Assembly (NCBI GenBank): GCA_963804825.1
Contig: CAWDRV010000003.1
Span: 930,001-994,000 of the forward strand
Reading direction: 5' to 3'
Source: JBKQVT01 sp963804825
GTDB lineage: Bacteria; Planctomycetota; Planctomycetia; Pirellulales; Thermoguttaceae
DNA length: 64,000 nucleotides
Below, piece after piece: positions 26,174-36,145 of this stretch; position 1 is the first letter of the stretch, and the number at the start of each line of letters is the position of its first letter. The position numbers and the translations under genes were made by a program. The notes under the pieces are model-generated. The model was not told where the DNA came from. It saw only the letters and a list, made by a program, of their open reading frames with translations, and did not search any database.

Positions 26174-29148
26174 ATGAAACTCACGCCCATCGCACTGGTC
26201 GCTCTGCTAGCGGTCGCCGGACTCGGATCGGCCCGGTCGGCCTCGGCCGCCGAGGAGCCCTTGGACTTCATCCACGCCTTGGAGGAAAAGGGCTATGCCG
26301 ACGTTGCCGCGGATTACCTGACCGACCTCAAAAACACCAAGGGTCTGTCGGACGAAGACAGCGAGGTCTTCGACTTCGAGATGTCCCTGTGCATGCGGAG
26401 CGCCGCCAAACAGGCGTATAATCCCGCGGACAGGGAAAGGCTGATGGAAAAGTCCAAGGAATACTTGAACAAGTTTATCGAGGAGCATCCCAACCATTCC
26501 AAGGCGATCGAGGCCGTCGCGTGGTTGGCCGGCTTCTCCACCGACGAGGCGATGAAGCGTTTGCAGGCAGCCAGCGATCCCAAGATTTCCAAGGAGGACA
26601 AGGACACGGCACTGGCCGCCGCCCGCAAAGCCTTCGAAGAGGCCCAACCCAAATTCGTCCAGGCCGCCGAAAAGTTCACCCAACAATGGAAGGAGACTCG
26701 GACCGGAACGAGGCGGGAAAGGGAACTCAAGGCGGAATGGAAGGCCAAACGCGACGAAGCGTTCTTCCGGTCCGTCCTCTGCACCTATTACATTGCCCAA
26801 ACCTACGAGGACCCCAAGGACCCCAAACGCCGGGAACTGCTGGAAAAGGCCGCCAGGCAGTTCGACGACGTTTACCAGGCGAACCGCAACTTCATCGACG
26901 AACGCCTCTTCATCGCCCTGACCGCCCACATGTGGCAGGCAAAGGCCGTCATAGAAATCGGCGAAGACATGGAGTTGGCCACCGATATCCTCGACGAGGT
27001 GCTCGCCCCCTTCGAACTGGATGAAAAGTACATCACGCCCGACACGGGCGGGCTCTATGCCCAAGCCAAGCAGCTCCGCCTCGAACTCATGGCCAAGGAG
27101 TCGATCAAGGATTTCATCAGGGAGGCAAGGACGTGGCGGGCCGCATTCCGCACCGCCGGCGGCGGCACGGGCACCGGCAGGATGCGGAGTTTCCAACTCG
27201 ACCAGACGGAGGGCTTCCAACGAATCAGCCTCGACCTGGCCAAGGCCCTGTTGGCGCAGGCGGACAAGGCCGCCAGTGCCGAGAAGACGAGACTCTTGAG
27301 CGAGGTCAAGAAGATCGTCGACGAGATGGTCAATGTTTCCAGCCCCTATCAGGATGAGGCGATCGCCCTGCGGCGGAAACTCCGGGGAGGCTCCGACAGC
27401 GCACCGTCCGGTTTCGAGGATGCCTGCGATCGCGGCGACGACGCCCTCAAGGCCAAACAGTGGGAAGACGCCGTCAAGTTCTACAAGAAGGCCCTGGAGT
27501 ACGCCACAAGACCCAAGCAGGACCAGGTCAAGATCAGTAAAGTCAACGACATGATCGGCTGGACCTACTTCTCCTGGGGGATCGAGCAGTTCAATGCGGG
27601 CAATTTTCCCGAGTGCCTCGACAAGTTGCACACGCTCCTGACCGAGTACGGCAAGAGCGAGGCCGCGCCCACCGGCGCCGCACTGGTGGTCACCACCAAG
27701 CTCAACCAGTACCTGGCCATCCCGCCGAACCAAGTCAAGAAAAAGGCGGAAGCCCTGAAAGACATGATCGAAAGCGCCGAGTACACCATCCACACCTGGC
27801 CCGACAAGCCCGCGGCCGACGACGCCCGCATGTCGCTGGGCCAGGTCTACTTCTACAACGGCGAGATCGACAAGGCCTTGAAACAGTTCGACGCCGTCAA
27901 TCCGAAGGCGGAGCGTTACCCCATGGCCCGGCACCTGGCGGCGCAAACCTACTGCCAACGCTACCTGCGGGAAAAGGAGAAGCCCAAGGCGACGCGCAAC
28001 GAGGCGGCCATGAACGCCGACCGCGAGCAGGCGATGAAGGCCCTGAAAACCAGCGTTCAATTGCAGGAAGAAAAGTGGGTGAAAACCGATCCCATGCCCG
28101 CGCCGCTCATCGAAACGAAATTGCTCCTGGCCGAATTGCTCTTGGAAGGGGGCGATGCGAAGGCGGCCGCCGCCCAGTTCCAACCCCTCATCGACGCGGT
28201 GGACAAGAGCAAGCCGAAGTCGCTCAATGAGACCATGCTCCGCATCTTCCGCGGCGCCGTCCGCGCCTACGTCGAGATCAACGACCTCGAGAAGGCCGAA
28301 CTCGCCGGCATGGTGCTGATCGACCTCGGTCCCGACGTCGAATACGTCAACGACGCGCTCTTGCGATTCGCCAGGCTCCTGGAAAAGAAACGGAAAGAGG
28401 CCGAGGCCGCCGTGATCGCCGCGGTCGTTCCCGCCGAAGTCACGGCAGCCAAGAACCGCGTGGCGGCCATGAACCAACTCCTCGGCAAACTGTTGATGAA
28501 GCTGGCCTCGCGCAACAACGTGTCGCCCGTCGGCATGGTGTGGATCGCCGAGACCAGCTCCGCCGTCGGCCAGGACCAAGCGGCCGAAATGCAATGCCAG
28601 CGGTTTCTGAAACTGATCCAGAGCAACCCTGCCTTCAGGAAGATCGCTGGCCCCAATGCCCCCACGCGGATCCGCACCCTGCTGGTCCACATCCTCGGCA
28701 AGACGGGCCAATTCCAGGCAGCCCTGGAACAGGTTACCAAACTGATCGCGGAACACCCCACGGCGCTGGAACCGAGACTGGAAGAGTGCCGCCTGCGACA
28801 CTCCTGGGCCGAGCAAGACCCCGACCAGGTTCTCGGCGCCCAGAGGGTGTCCGAGGCCCTCCGAACTTCCCTCGATCGCATCACTGGCAAAGAAACCGTC
28901 GGAATACTACGAGGTCGTCTACATCGAGGCCGACTCCTTTCACATGCAGGGCGTCATGCTCGACAAGAAAGCCTAACAAGGCCGAGGCGGCCGAGGCCGC
29001 GAAGAAGGGGCAGCAGATCCTCCGAGCCGCCCTGTTCAGCAAGCCTGATCTCGATGGTCCGGACCGGGTTGCGCAGTACCGCGACCTGCTCAGCAAATTC
29101 GACCGGCTGCAAGGTCGGACTCCGGCCAGCAAGAAGCCTGAAAAATAG
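26174..29148 (+). CDS. Large periplasmic TPR-type protein (two frame breaks near the end)
   Basis: About 990 residues when joined. A signal peptide (residues 1-26, ALVALLAVAGLGSARSASA) is followed by repeated helical hairpins of TPR character, for example ALEEKGYADVAADYLTDLKN, GDDALKAKQWEDAVKFYKKA, GIEQFNAGNFPECLDKLHTL and GQVYFYNGEIDKALKQFDAV. The frame breaks near 28885 and 28970; SEYYEVVYIEADSFHMQG lies between, and AAKKGQQILRAALFSKPD in the final block ending at 29148. It follows the TonB-like gene by about 175 bases and is probably the periplasmic scaffold of the same system. No catalytic motif. Confidence 0.8.
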
Positions 29149-29589
29149 GCGCGGCGGAAGGCGCAGGGGACATGAACCGCGGGCGTACGCCCGCGGTCCG
29201 CCGCGGGGGCGAAACTGCAAACGGACCGTCCGCCCGATGGTCGATCCCTCATCCATTCCTGCCCGCCTTCCCGCGTCCGCCTTTTTTCTACATGGGGCCT
29301 TTACACCCAGCCTGGGTCGGGTAAAATAGACCCTTCGCCTGGCCTGGGGCGTTTTTCTTCCCCCAAAATTTGTTGAGGGGGTTCCCCCCCCGCAGAATTT
29401 TTGCTATCATTGCTTTTATTGCACACGCTGCATACTCCGGGGGGAGCGGCAGGGTCGGATTGAAATTGATACTGCGAGCCGTCAAGAATGAGACGAACCT
29501 TTCCCCGTGATTACGGTGCGCGCCATTTCCAACCGTGCAAAGGATAAAGCCCGTTCATACAAACAGTTTTTTGCTAAAGGGAGAATCGA
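29149..29589. other. Intergenic stretch with a GCGGGCGTACGCCCGC palindrome
   Basis: The palindrome ACCGCGGGCGTACGCCCGCGGT (29172-29199) lies just after the TPR gene stop and may mark the transcript end. The rest is AT-richer with T runs near 29350-29400 and ends with GGGAG before the regulator ATG. No gene seen. Confidence 0.6.
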
Positions 29590-30231
29590 ATGACGACGAA
29601 CAAGATCAAGCTTTTGATCGCCGACGACCACGAGGTGGTCCGGTGCGGATTGAAGAGTCTCTTGGCTGGCACGGAGATCAAGGTGGTCGCCGAAGTGGCG
29701 AGCGGCGCCGAGGCCGTCAAGTATGCCTTGGAAAGCGACCCCGACGTGGTCATGCTGGACATCCGCATGCCGGACGGCGACGGGCTGACCGCGCTGGGCC
29801 GCATCAAGCTGGACAAGCCGGAGATGCCGATTCTGATTCTCTCCACCTTCGACAATCCGACCTATGTCGCCCGCGCGGTGGCGCTGGGCGCCAACGGCTA
29901 CTTGCTGAAGGGCTGCACGCGCGAGCAGTTGCTCTCTGCGATCCGCACCGCCGCGGCCGGCGAGAGCGCCTGGACCCGCGACGAGCTGCGCCGCGTCACC
30001 GGGGCCTTGGCCACGCCGCGCCTGACGGCCGACGTCGAGGTGCCGCTGACCCAGCGCGAAAGCGAAGTGCTCCGCCAGTTGGCCTACGGTCTGACCAACA
30101 AGGAGATCGCCCAAACGCTGCACATCAGCTACGAAACCGTCAAGGAGCACGTGCAGCACATTCTTCGCAAGATCGGCGTCTCGGACCGGACCCAAGCCGC
30201 GGTCTGGGCCGTTCGCAAGGAACTCGTTTAG
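29590..30231 (+). CDS. NarL/FixJ-type response regulator
   Basis: 213 residues. The receiver domain (1-120) has acidic DDH near the N-terminus, the phospho-acceptor Asp in VVMLDIRMPDGDG, Thr/Ser in ILSTF and Lys in GYLLKG. The C-terminal LuxR-type HTH (about 145-205) has LTQRESEVLRQLAYGLTN, KEIAQTLHISYETVKEHVQ and HILRKIGVSDRTQAAVW. GGGAG six bases before ATG. No histidine kinase is next to it, so it is an orphan; target genes cannot be read from here. Confidence 0.94.
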   Translation: MTTNKIKLLIADDHEVVRCGLKSLLAGTEIKVVAEVASGAEAVKYALESDPDVVMLDIRMPDGDGLTALGRIKLDKPEMPILILSTFDNPTYVARAVALGANGYLLKGCTREQLLSAIRTAAAGESAWTRDELRRVTGALATPRLTADVEVPLTQRESEVLRQLAYGLTNKEIAQTLHISYETVKEHVQHILRKIGVSDRTQAAVWAVRKELV

Positions 30232-30242
30232 CGCAAGCGCGC

Positions 30243-30671
30243 TTAACGAGAGTATTGGTCCGGGTTGGGACGCACGACAATGATCGTCGAGGCGTTGCTG
30301 GTCCAGCGATAGGGGTAGTAGACGTTGTTGGAGGCCCAGCCGGGCGCATAGTCGCCGTGGAACGGATCGGAACTCGCCCGGGGACGTGCATTCGACAGCC
30401 CGAACCATTCCATGGCCGCCAGGCGCTGGCGGCGCTGCTGGCCGCGGAGTTCCGCCGCACGGCGGACGGCCATCTTCGGGTTTTCGTATTGGCGCATGGC
30501 CTGCTCGTAGAACCACATTTCCTCGGTCGGCTTCAGGTCGCCTTGCGAGGTGATCCGCACATCCGACTTGGCAGTCGCGCCCGGCGAAGACGCGGTGTCC
30601 GTCTTCTGGGCCCAAGCGACCCCGGTCTGGCAAGCCAACAAAACGGCAGCAACCATCGCAACTCGCTTCAT
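30243..30671 (-). CDS. Small secreted hypothetical protein
   Basis: 142 residues from ATG 30669-30671, after a GGGGGAAG ribosome site. A signal peptide (MVAAVLLACQTGVAWAQ) is followed by a short charged/aromatic body with EEMWFYEQAMRQYENPKMAV, ELRGQQRRQRLAAMEWFGLS and a Tyr/Asn-rich end. No family recognised. Converges with the response regulator gene, 11 bases apart. Confidence 0.65.
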   Translation of the reverse strand: MKRVAMVAAVLLACQTGVAWAQKTDTASSPGATAKSDVRITSQGDLKPTEEMWFYEQAMRQYENPKMAVRRAAELRGQQRRQRLAAMEWFGLSNARPRASSDPFHGDYAPGWASNNVYYPYRWTSNASTIIVVRPNPDQYSR

Positions 30672-30842
30672 ATCTTCCCCCTTGATTTGGCTAAGGATTT
30701 GGAAAAAAATAACCTGGTCCCCTTCGGAAACACTACTTGGGATTCGGCTTCCCGCGGCGCACGGGATTAGGACGATTTTGCCGAATATGCCGATTGCAAC
30801 GAGCAAGGAAAGAAGGGGGGATTTGGGCAAACTCTACCGGCC

Positions 30843-30882
30843 GAGACTGTCCCAATTCCTGCGCGGCGGATGAGACTGCCCC
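30843..30882. repeat. GACTGTCCC repeat (family R1), degenerate
   Basis: GAGACTGTCCC, then CCTGCGCGGCGG, then GAGACTGCCCC. It lies just past the 3' end of the anti-sigma gene. Confidence 0.6.
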
Positions 30883-30893
30883 TCGGCCGGTTC

Positions 30894-31762
30894 TCAGGTC
30901 AGCGGGCCGCTGGGAAGCCGCAAATAGCTCCGGTAGACCCCGGGGCCCCCGTCCACCACGAGGACGTAGAGCAAGCCGTTCTCTTGCCAGGCCGCCGCGG
31001 AACACCCCGCCGTCGTCGGCCGCGGCTCCAGGGGCGGTTGCGCGGGCAGTCCGGGCACGGCCTGGGAAACCACGTACAGCGTTGCCCGGCCGTCGCCAGG
31101 CCCGGACAGGTCGTAGGCCACCCCCGTGCAGCCGAGCAGCCCTTGGATGGGCCGCCAGCGAACCTGCGGCGTCCGCAGGATGCCGCGACTGATCGGGTAG
31201 TCGTCCGGTGGCGAAACCTCTGCTGGTTTGGTCCCCGTGCGAGGCGACTCGCTGCTGAAGAACTCCGTCGCCTCGTTCAGCACGGCCGAGGGCGTGTAGG
31301 CCGGCCTGCGGGGGATTGCCAGCCATACGGCCACCAAGAGGATCGCCGCCGTGCTCAGGGCCGCGGCGGCGACGGCCAACCAGCGGCGAGAGAGAAGACG
31401 ACGCTGCCGATCCGTCGTCGCCGTCGCCGCCGTTGTTGCCACGACCGGCGCCAACCCATCCAGGGCAATTTCGGCCATCGGGCCAACATGGGCCGCCGCC
31501 TCCGTCGGCGCCTCTTCCGCGCCTCGGCAAGCCGGCCCAGCAGGCGTTCCGCCAGGCCGTCGGGCACGGCCACGTCGCGGAAGGCCGACGCAACGGCCGC
31601 GTCCACGTGCTGCTGCCGCTGGAAGCGATCGGCCAAGTCGGGATCGAGCGTCAAGACTTCGACCAGCGGGGCCAGCGCAGGGTCGAAAAGGTCGTCGCTG
31701 CCCGGCCGGCAGGACTCCATCGCTTCCAGGATCTCCCGATGGCCAAAGTTCTCGTGCTCCAC
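30894..31762 (-). CDS. Anti-sigma factor-like membrane protein (one frame break)
   Basis: About 288 residues. The N-terminal block HENFGHREILEAMESCRPGSD and PLVEVLTLDPDLADRFQRQQ is cytosolic; a shift near 31495 leads to LSRRWLAVAAAALSTAAIL, a TM helix, and then an extracytoplasmic domain (LNEATEFFSSESPR, WQENGLLYVLVVDGGPGV). GTG at 31760-31762 follows AGGAG, 9 bases after the ECF sigma gene stop, so sigma and anti-sigma are probably cotranscribed. No zinc-binding HxxxCxxC motif was seen, so the inhibition mode is uncertain. Confidence 0.7.
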
Positions 31763-31770
31763 GGTTCTCC

Positions 31771-32346
31771 TCAATCACCTATTTTTTCTGGGCCGCTCAC
31801 GGCGACGGCGACGGAACTGATGGCGGTCGGCTGCGTCCGTTGGGCCGTCGGGGATGGAAACAGCTTGGCTCGCAGATGCCCTTTCGCCCGGGCCAAACGG
31901 CTCATCACCGTTCCGATCGGCAATTCCAGTTGCTCGGCAATCTCGCGGTAGGAACAATCCTCAAAGTAGAACATCACCAGCACAACGCGAAAATCCGGCG
32001 GAATCTCCGCCAGGGCCTCTTGCAACCGGTCGTGGTCGGCAAGATCGTCCGCCCCGGTTTCCATCGGCATGGCGTCCAGGTCCAGGCCGACGGTCGTGGC
32101 CGGCACCGGCAGCGGCCGCCGATTGTCCTTAAGGAAACGATTGCGCAAAATCGCCAGCAACCATCCCCGGGCACAATCGGGACTCCGCAACTGGGCCAAC
32201 CGCTGCTGCGCCGCCAGGAACACCTGTTGGGTCAGGTCCTCGGCGTCGGGGACCGACCCGGTCAGGCGGTACGCGCATCCATAGACCGCCCGATGATGCT
32301 CGGCGACCAGCATCTCGATATCCAGCGCGGCACGTTCGTCGGCCAT
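31771..32346 (-). CDS. ECF-type RNA polymerase sigma factor
   Basis: 191 residues. Region 2: LVAEHHRAVYGCAYRLTGSV, PDAEDLTQQVFLAAQQRL and CARGWLLAILRNRFLKDNRR. Region 4: EIPPDFRVVLVMFYFEDCSY and REIAEQLELPIGTVMSRLAR (the -35-reading HTH). Upstream of its anti-sigma gene in the same orientation. The start at 32344-32346 has GAAGAGG upstream. Regulon not visible. Confidence 0.93.
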   Translation of the reverse strand: MADERAALDIEMLVAEHHRAVYGCAYRLTGSVPDAEDLTQQVFLAAQQRLAQLRSPDCARGWLLAILRNRFLKDNRRPLPVPATTVGLDLDAMPMETGADDLADHDRLQEALAEIPPDFRVVLVMFYFEDCSYREIAEQLELPIGTVMSRLARAKGHLRAKLFPSPTAQRTQPTAISSVAVAVSGPEKIGD

Positions 32347-32542
32347 GACCGGCCCTCTTCTAAGAGGCCTTCGGGAACGGGATTATTCCCGCGGTGCGGA
32401 AAAATAGCCCGCCAGGGCGCTTTCTTACCAAAATTGTACCAAGTCGGGAATAAATTCCCAGAGCCGGGAATCTAAATTACCGAAGCAGGAGAGGATCCTG
32501 TGCGAGTAACCTATCCCACGTAAAGCTAGGAGAAGTATTTCC

Positions 32543-32854
32543 ATGAAGCGTCTTGCAATGCTTGTAGTGTTAGTGAGTTTCGGCCTGTTCGCCTTCGGCT
32601 GCGAAAAGCCGGTGGACACGGGCAAGGACAAGGGCAAGAACAAGCCTGCTACGGAATCGAAGGAGAAGGGGAAAGACACGCAGGCGACCGAAAAGACGGA
32701 AACGGGGAAACCCACCGAGGAACCGGCGCCGGCCACGCCGACGAAGACCGAGAACAAGACCGAAGAGGCCCCACCCGCCGCGACCAAGACACCCGAGGAG
32801 AAGAAGGGGGGGGATGAGAAGAAGGCGCCGGAGGAGAAGAAGTCGGAGAAGTAA
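32543..32854 (+). CDS. Lysine/glutamate-rich lipoprotein
   Basis: 103 residues. The leader MKRLAMLVVLVSFGLFAFGC ends in a lipobox-like Cys at residue 20. The rest is a low-complexity tail rich in Lys, Glu, Thr and Pro (GKDKGKNKPATESKEKGK; EEKKGGDEKKAPEEKKSEK), probably unstructured. AGGAG lies about nine bases before the ATG. A terminator follows at 32966-33005. Likely an exported surface or periplasmic protein of unknown role. Confidence 0.7.
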   Translation: MKRLAMLVVLVSFGLFAFGCEKPVDTGKDKGKNKPATESKEKGKDTQATEKTETGKPTEEPAPATPTKTENKTEEAPPAATKTPEEKKGGDEKKAPEEKKSEK

Positions 32855-32965
32855 TGCCTGCCGGCTGTCGTCGCGACGGATTGCAAGGCGCCGTGCCGCG
32901 TAAACGCCCGCAAGAGGATGACCTGTCGCCGGCGCCGTTGCAGTCGCCCATGAGAGTTTTTTCCA

Positions 32966-33005
32966 AGGGAAGGATGCCGCTAGCGGCGTCCTTCCCTCGC
33001 TTTTT
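32966..33005 (+). terminator. Rho-independent terminator after the lipoprotein gene
   Basis: A 15-pair stem (AGGGAAGGATGCCGC / GCGGCGTCCTTCCCT, one G-T pair) with a 2-base loop, then CGCTTTTT. It separates the lipoprotein gene from the convergent uvrB. Confidence 0.8.
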
Positions 33006-33031
33006 GCGCGAATGGCAGAAACGGGCGATGC

Positions 33032-35107
33032 TTACCCTTCCGCCTTCCGCCGGGTGCCCTTTGGGTGGCCTTCCCCCTTTCTCCAGCGCCGCCCGCGCCG
33101 GTCGCGGGTGGCGTGCTCGACGTGGGCCTCGGCCATCGGCTTGCCAAGCTGTTGGCGCATCTGCTGGATGCGGTCCCGCAAGGCGGCCGCCCGCTCGAAT
33201 TCCAGCGACTCGGCGGCCGCCATCATCTCGACCTGCAACTCGTCGAGATATTCTTCCGTGATGTACTGGGCCTCGTCGGTCCGTCCAATGGCCGCCTGCG
33301 ACTGGGCGTGGGCGGCCGTCTCGGCCTCGATCCCCGTATGAATCGCCTTGCGGATGGTTTCCGGCGTAATGCCGTGCTGGCGGTTGTACTCCTCTTGCAG
33401 GCGTCGTCGCCGGCGGGTTTCCTCGACGGCCCGCTGCATCGAGTCGGTCACCTTGTCGGCGTACAGCACCACCTTGGCGTTGACGTTCCGCGCCGACCGC
33501 CCGATGGTCTGCATCAACGACGTTTCGCTGCGGAGAAAGCCTTCCTTGTCGGCGTCGAGGATGGCGACCATCGAGACCTCGGGCAGGTCGAGCCCTTCGC
33601 GCAGCAGGTTGATGCCCACCAGGACGTCGAACGCCCCCTGGCGGAGGTCGCGGAGCAGCTCGACGCGCTCGAAGGCGTCCAGCTCGCAATGCAGCCACTT
33701 GCAGCGGATTTGCTGCTTGGTGAAGTAGTCGGCCAGGTCCTCGGCCAGTCGCTTGGTGAGCGTGGTCACCAACACGCGTTCGCCGACGGCCGCCCGTTGG
33801 CGGATCTGCTCGATCAGGTGCGGCACCTGGGACCGCGCCGGGGCTATTTCGATCTCCGGGTCCAGGAGCCCGGTCGGGCGGATCACTTGTTCGACCACCG
33901 CCCGGCCGGTCTTTTCCAGTTCGTAGGGGCCGGGCGTGGCCGAGACGAAGACGGCCTGGCCCACGCGGCCTTCCCATTCCTCGAAACGCAACGGCCGGTT
34001 GTCCAGCGCGCTGGGCAGGCGAAATCCGTGCTCCACCAGGGTGACCTTGCGGTTGTGGTCGCCCGCGTGCATCCCGCGGATCTGCGGCACCGTAACGTGC
34101 GACTCGTCGACGAAAAGCAGATAGTCCTCGGGAAAGAAGCTGAAGAGCGTGTCGGGCGGGCTTCCCGGCGGGCGACCGCTCAGCGGCCGGCTGTAGTTCT
34201 CGATGCCCGGACAGTAGCCGACCTCCTGCATCATCTCGAGATCGAAGCGTGTCCGCGCGCTGAGGCGATGGGCCTCCAACAACTTGCCGGCGCGTTGGAA
34301 TTCCTCCAACCGCTCCTCCAACTCCCGCCGGATTTCAACAATGGCCGCGCCGATGCGCTCGTCGGGCAAGACGAAATGCTTCGTAGGATAGACGAAAAGC
34401 TGCTCCCGGCGCTCGATCACCTCGCCGCTGACCGGATGGATCAGCGAGAGCTGCTCGACTTCGTCGCCCCAAAACTCGATGCGGAAGCCGCACTCTTCGT
34501 AGCTGGGCCAGATCTCGACGCAGTCGCCCCGCACCCGGAACTTGCCCGGCTGAAACTCGATGTCGCTCCGCTCGTATTGGATATCGACCAACTTGCGGAG
34601 CACCTGGTCGCGATCGACCACCTGGCCGAGCGTCAGTCCGACCATCATGGCGCGGTAGTCCTCGGGCGAGCCCAACCCGTAGATACACGACACGCTGGCG
34701 ACGATGATCACGTCCCGTCGGCTGACCAGCGCGCTGGTGGCCGCCAGCCGCAAACGGTCGATCTGCTGGTTGATCGAGGCGTCTTTTTCGATGTAGATGT
34801 CGCGTTGCGGGATATAGGCTTCGGGCTGATAGTAGTCGTAGTAGCTGACGAAGTAGTGGACGGCGTTGTGGGGGAAGAATTCCTTGAATTCGCTGTAGAG
34901 TTGGGCGGCGAGGGTCTTGTTGTGCGACATCACCAGCGTGGGCCGCTGCTGCTGCTGGATGACGTTGGCCATGGTGAAGGTCTTGCCGGAGCCGGTCACG
35001 CCCATGAGCACCTGGTGCTTCTTCTGCGCACGGAGCCCATCGACCAGGGCACGGATGGCTTGCGGCTGATCGCCGGCGGGCTGGAAGGGGGAGACGAGTT
35101 GGAACAT
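33032..35107 (-). CDS. uvrB: Excinuclease ABC subunit UvrB
   Basis: Damage-verifying DNA helicase of nucleotide excision repair. Walker A GVTGSGKTFTMANVIQ, the beta-hairpin YYDYYQPEAYIPQRDIYIEK, the DESH helicase box (LLFVDESHVTVPQIRGMHA), RTRFDLEMM, GINLLREGLDLPEVSMVAIL and QTIGRSARN are all present. A C-terminal UVR motif (YLDELQVEMMAAAESLEFER) binds UvrC. 691 residues, intact. ATG at 35105-35107 has no clear ribosome site; the frame is open further upstream but without homology. A basic extra tail (GRRWRKGEGHPKGTRRKAEG) ends it. Confidence 0.97.
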   Translation of the reverse strand: MFQLVSPFQPAGDQPQAIRALVDGLRAQKKHQVLMGVTGSGKTFTMANVIQQQQRPTLVMSHNKTLAAQLYSEFKEFFPHNAVHYFVSYYDYYQPEAYIPQRDIYIEKDASINQQIDRLRLAATSALVSRRDVIIVASVSCIYGLGSPEDYRAMMVGLTLGQVVDRDQVLRKLVDIQYERSDIEFQPGKFRVRGDCVEIWPSYEECGFRIEFWGDEVEQLSLIHPVSGEVIERREQLFVYPTKHFVLPDERIGAAIVEIRRELEERLEEFQRAGKLLEAHRLSARTRFDLEMMQEVGYCPGIENYSRPLSGRPPGSPPDTLFSFFPEDYLLFVDESHVTVPQIRGMHAGDHNRKVTLVEHGFRLPSALDNRPLRFEEWEGRVGQAVFVSATPGPYELEKTGRAVVEQVIRPTGLLDPEIEIAPARSQVPHLIEQIRQRAAVGERVLVTTLTKRLAEDLADYFTKQQIRCKWLHCELDAFERVELLRDLRQGAFDVLVGINLLREGLDLPEVSMVAILDADKEGFLRSETSLMQTIGRSARNVNAKVVLYADKVTDSMQRAVEETRRRRRLQEEYNRQHGITPETIRKAIHTGIEAETAAHAQSQAAIGRTDEAQYITEEYLDELQVEMMAAAESLEFERAAALRDRIQQMRQQLGKPMAEAHVEHATRDRRGRRWRKGEGHPKGTRRKAEG

Positions 35108-35235
35108 GTGAAAAATCGGGGGCCAGGGGGCTGATAAATCGAGGTCGGAGGTCGGCGACAAAAGCCCCACGACTGCGTCGTGGGGGTTCACGGAGAGGGG
35201 CTTTTACTCCTTCCTGCAACGCCCCAATATGAATT

Positions 35236-35784
35236 CTACCGTCCCGCTTCGCCGAGGAGAACCTCCAGTCGGGCGGCCAGCCCCGGCGGCAGCGTTTCGA
35301 GCAACTCGCGGCCGACCAGCCCCACGTCGATCATGTCGCGGAGATGGACGCGGTCTTGATCGCGGTTGGATTGCAGCTTCATCCGGACCAGGCCGGCCAG
35401 CGAGACGACGGGCAGCCCGGCCGACAACTCTTGACGCTCTTGGATCGTCGGCGAGGGCCATTCATATTCCGGGCGGACCCGTTCGCCGGCCCAGACGAGA
35501 TGGACGGCATGGCGCGGGTTGGGATCTTCGCGGTCGAGAAACATGCCGACGCCCATGACCTCGAAATAGTCCATGCGGACGGCCAGCGCGGCGGCCCGCG
35601 CCTGGGGCAGGTCTTCGCGCCGGAGCAGAATGTCCACGTCCTTGGTGGTGCGGACGGCCGCCGGGTCGCGGCTGGCGACCCACAGCGCCACCGCCTGCCC
35701 GCCGACCAGCGCAAAGGGCACCCCCGCCGCGCCCAGTGCCTTGCAAATCCGTTCCAAGCGCGCGGTGACGTCGTCCAGGGCCAT
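35236..35784 (-). CDS. Nucleotidyltransferase-like protein
   Basis: 182 residues from ATG 35782-35784, after GGAAGGA; an ATG at 35823 is an alternative. The N-terminal nucleotidyltransferase core has VPFALVGGQAVALWVASRD (the G-G motif) and TTKDVDILLRREDL (D-x-D metal-binding pattern). Later it has FEVMGVGMFLDREDPN and GLVRMKLQSNRDQDRVHLRD. Such domains are found in toxin-antitoxin or defence pairs (AbiEii/MNT-type), but no partner gene is next to it. Intact. Confidence 0.75.
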   Translation of the reverse strand: MALDDVTARLERICKALGAAGVPFALVGGQAVALWVASRDPAAVRTTKDVDILLRREDLPQARAAALAVRMDYFEVMGVGMFLDREDPNPRHAVHLVWAGERVRPEYEWPSPTIQERQELSAGLPVVSLAGLVRMKLQSNRDQDRVHLRDMIDVGLVGRELLETLPPGLAARLEVLLGEAGR

Positions 35785-36145
35785 CGTGTATTCCTTCCAA
35801 AGGTTGGTGGTGGGAATGGTCATCACGTTGTCCATTGTTCTGTCTTCATGCCTGTTTCTCCAGGATACGCACTTTAGCGTAGTGGTGCATAACTGTGGGA
35901 ACGGATGAGCCGGGTGAGTGTTTTCGCCCCGTAGGGGCGTTTGATAATAGCCCAGCAGTTTACTGCTGGGGCGGCAAGCACGACGATTTTGTACGACAAG
36001 TCCCGTAGGGACGGCTGAAGTGGGGCATCCGAAATTCGATCGTCCCTACGGGACGAAGATGAAATTGGGCCCTCCGCTACCCAGCGATAAATCGCTGGGC
36101 TATTTTCAGACGACCCTCCGGGTCGAAATCCGCACCGATTCCACT
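35785..36145. repeat. Intergenic cluster of short palindromes
   Basis: No gene. Several stem-forming repeats: CGCCCCGTAGGGGCG (about 35926-35940), AGCCCAGCAGTTTACTGCTGGGG, GTCCCGTAGGGAC, CGTCCCTACGGGACG, and CCCAGCGATAAATCGCTGGG. Those with GTCCCGTAGGGAC-type cores look like one family in both orientations. Possibly old repeat remnants. Confidence 0.7.

Noticed and set aside
24120..28816. Long antisense frames opposite the TonB-like and TPR genes (659 and 869 codons)
   Set aside because: They mirror GC-rich sense codons, are Gly/Arg/Leu/Val-rich without recognisable motifs, and the sense strands encode clear proteins.
33065..35134. A 689-codon plus-strand frame opposite uvrB
   Set aside because: Pure antisense shadow of uvrB; no motif.
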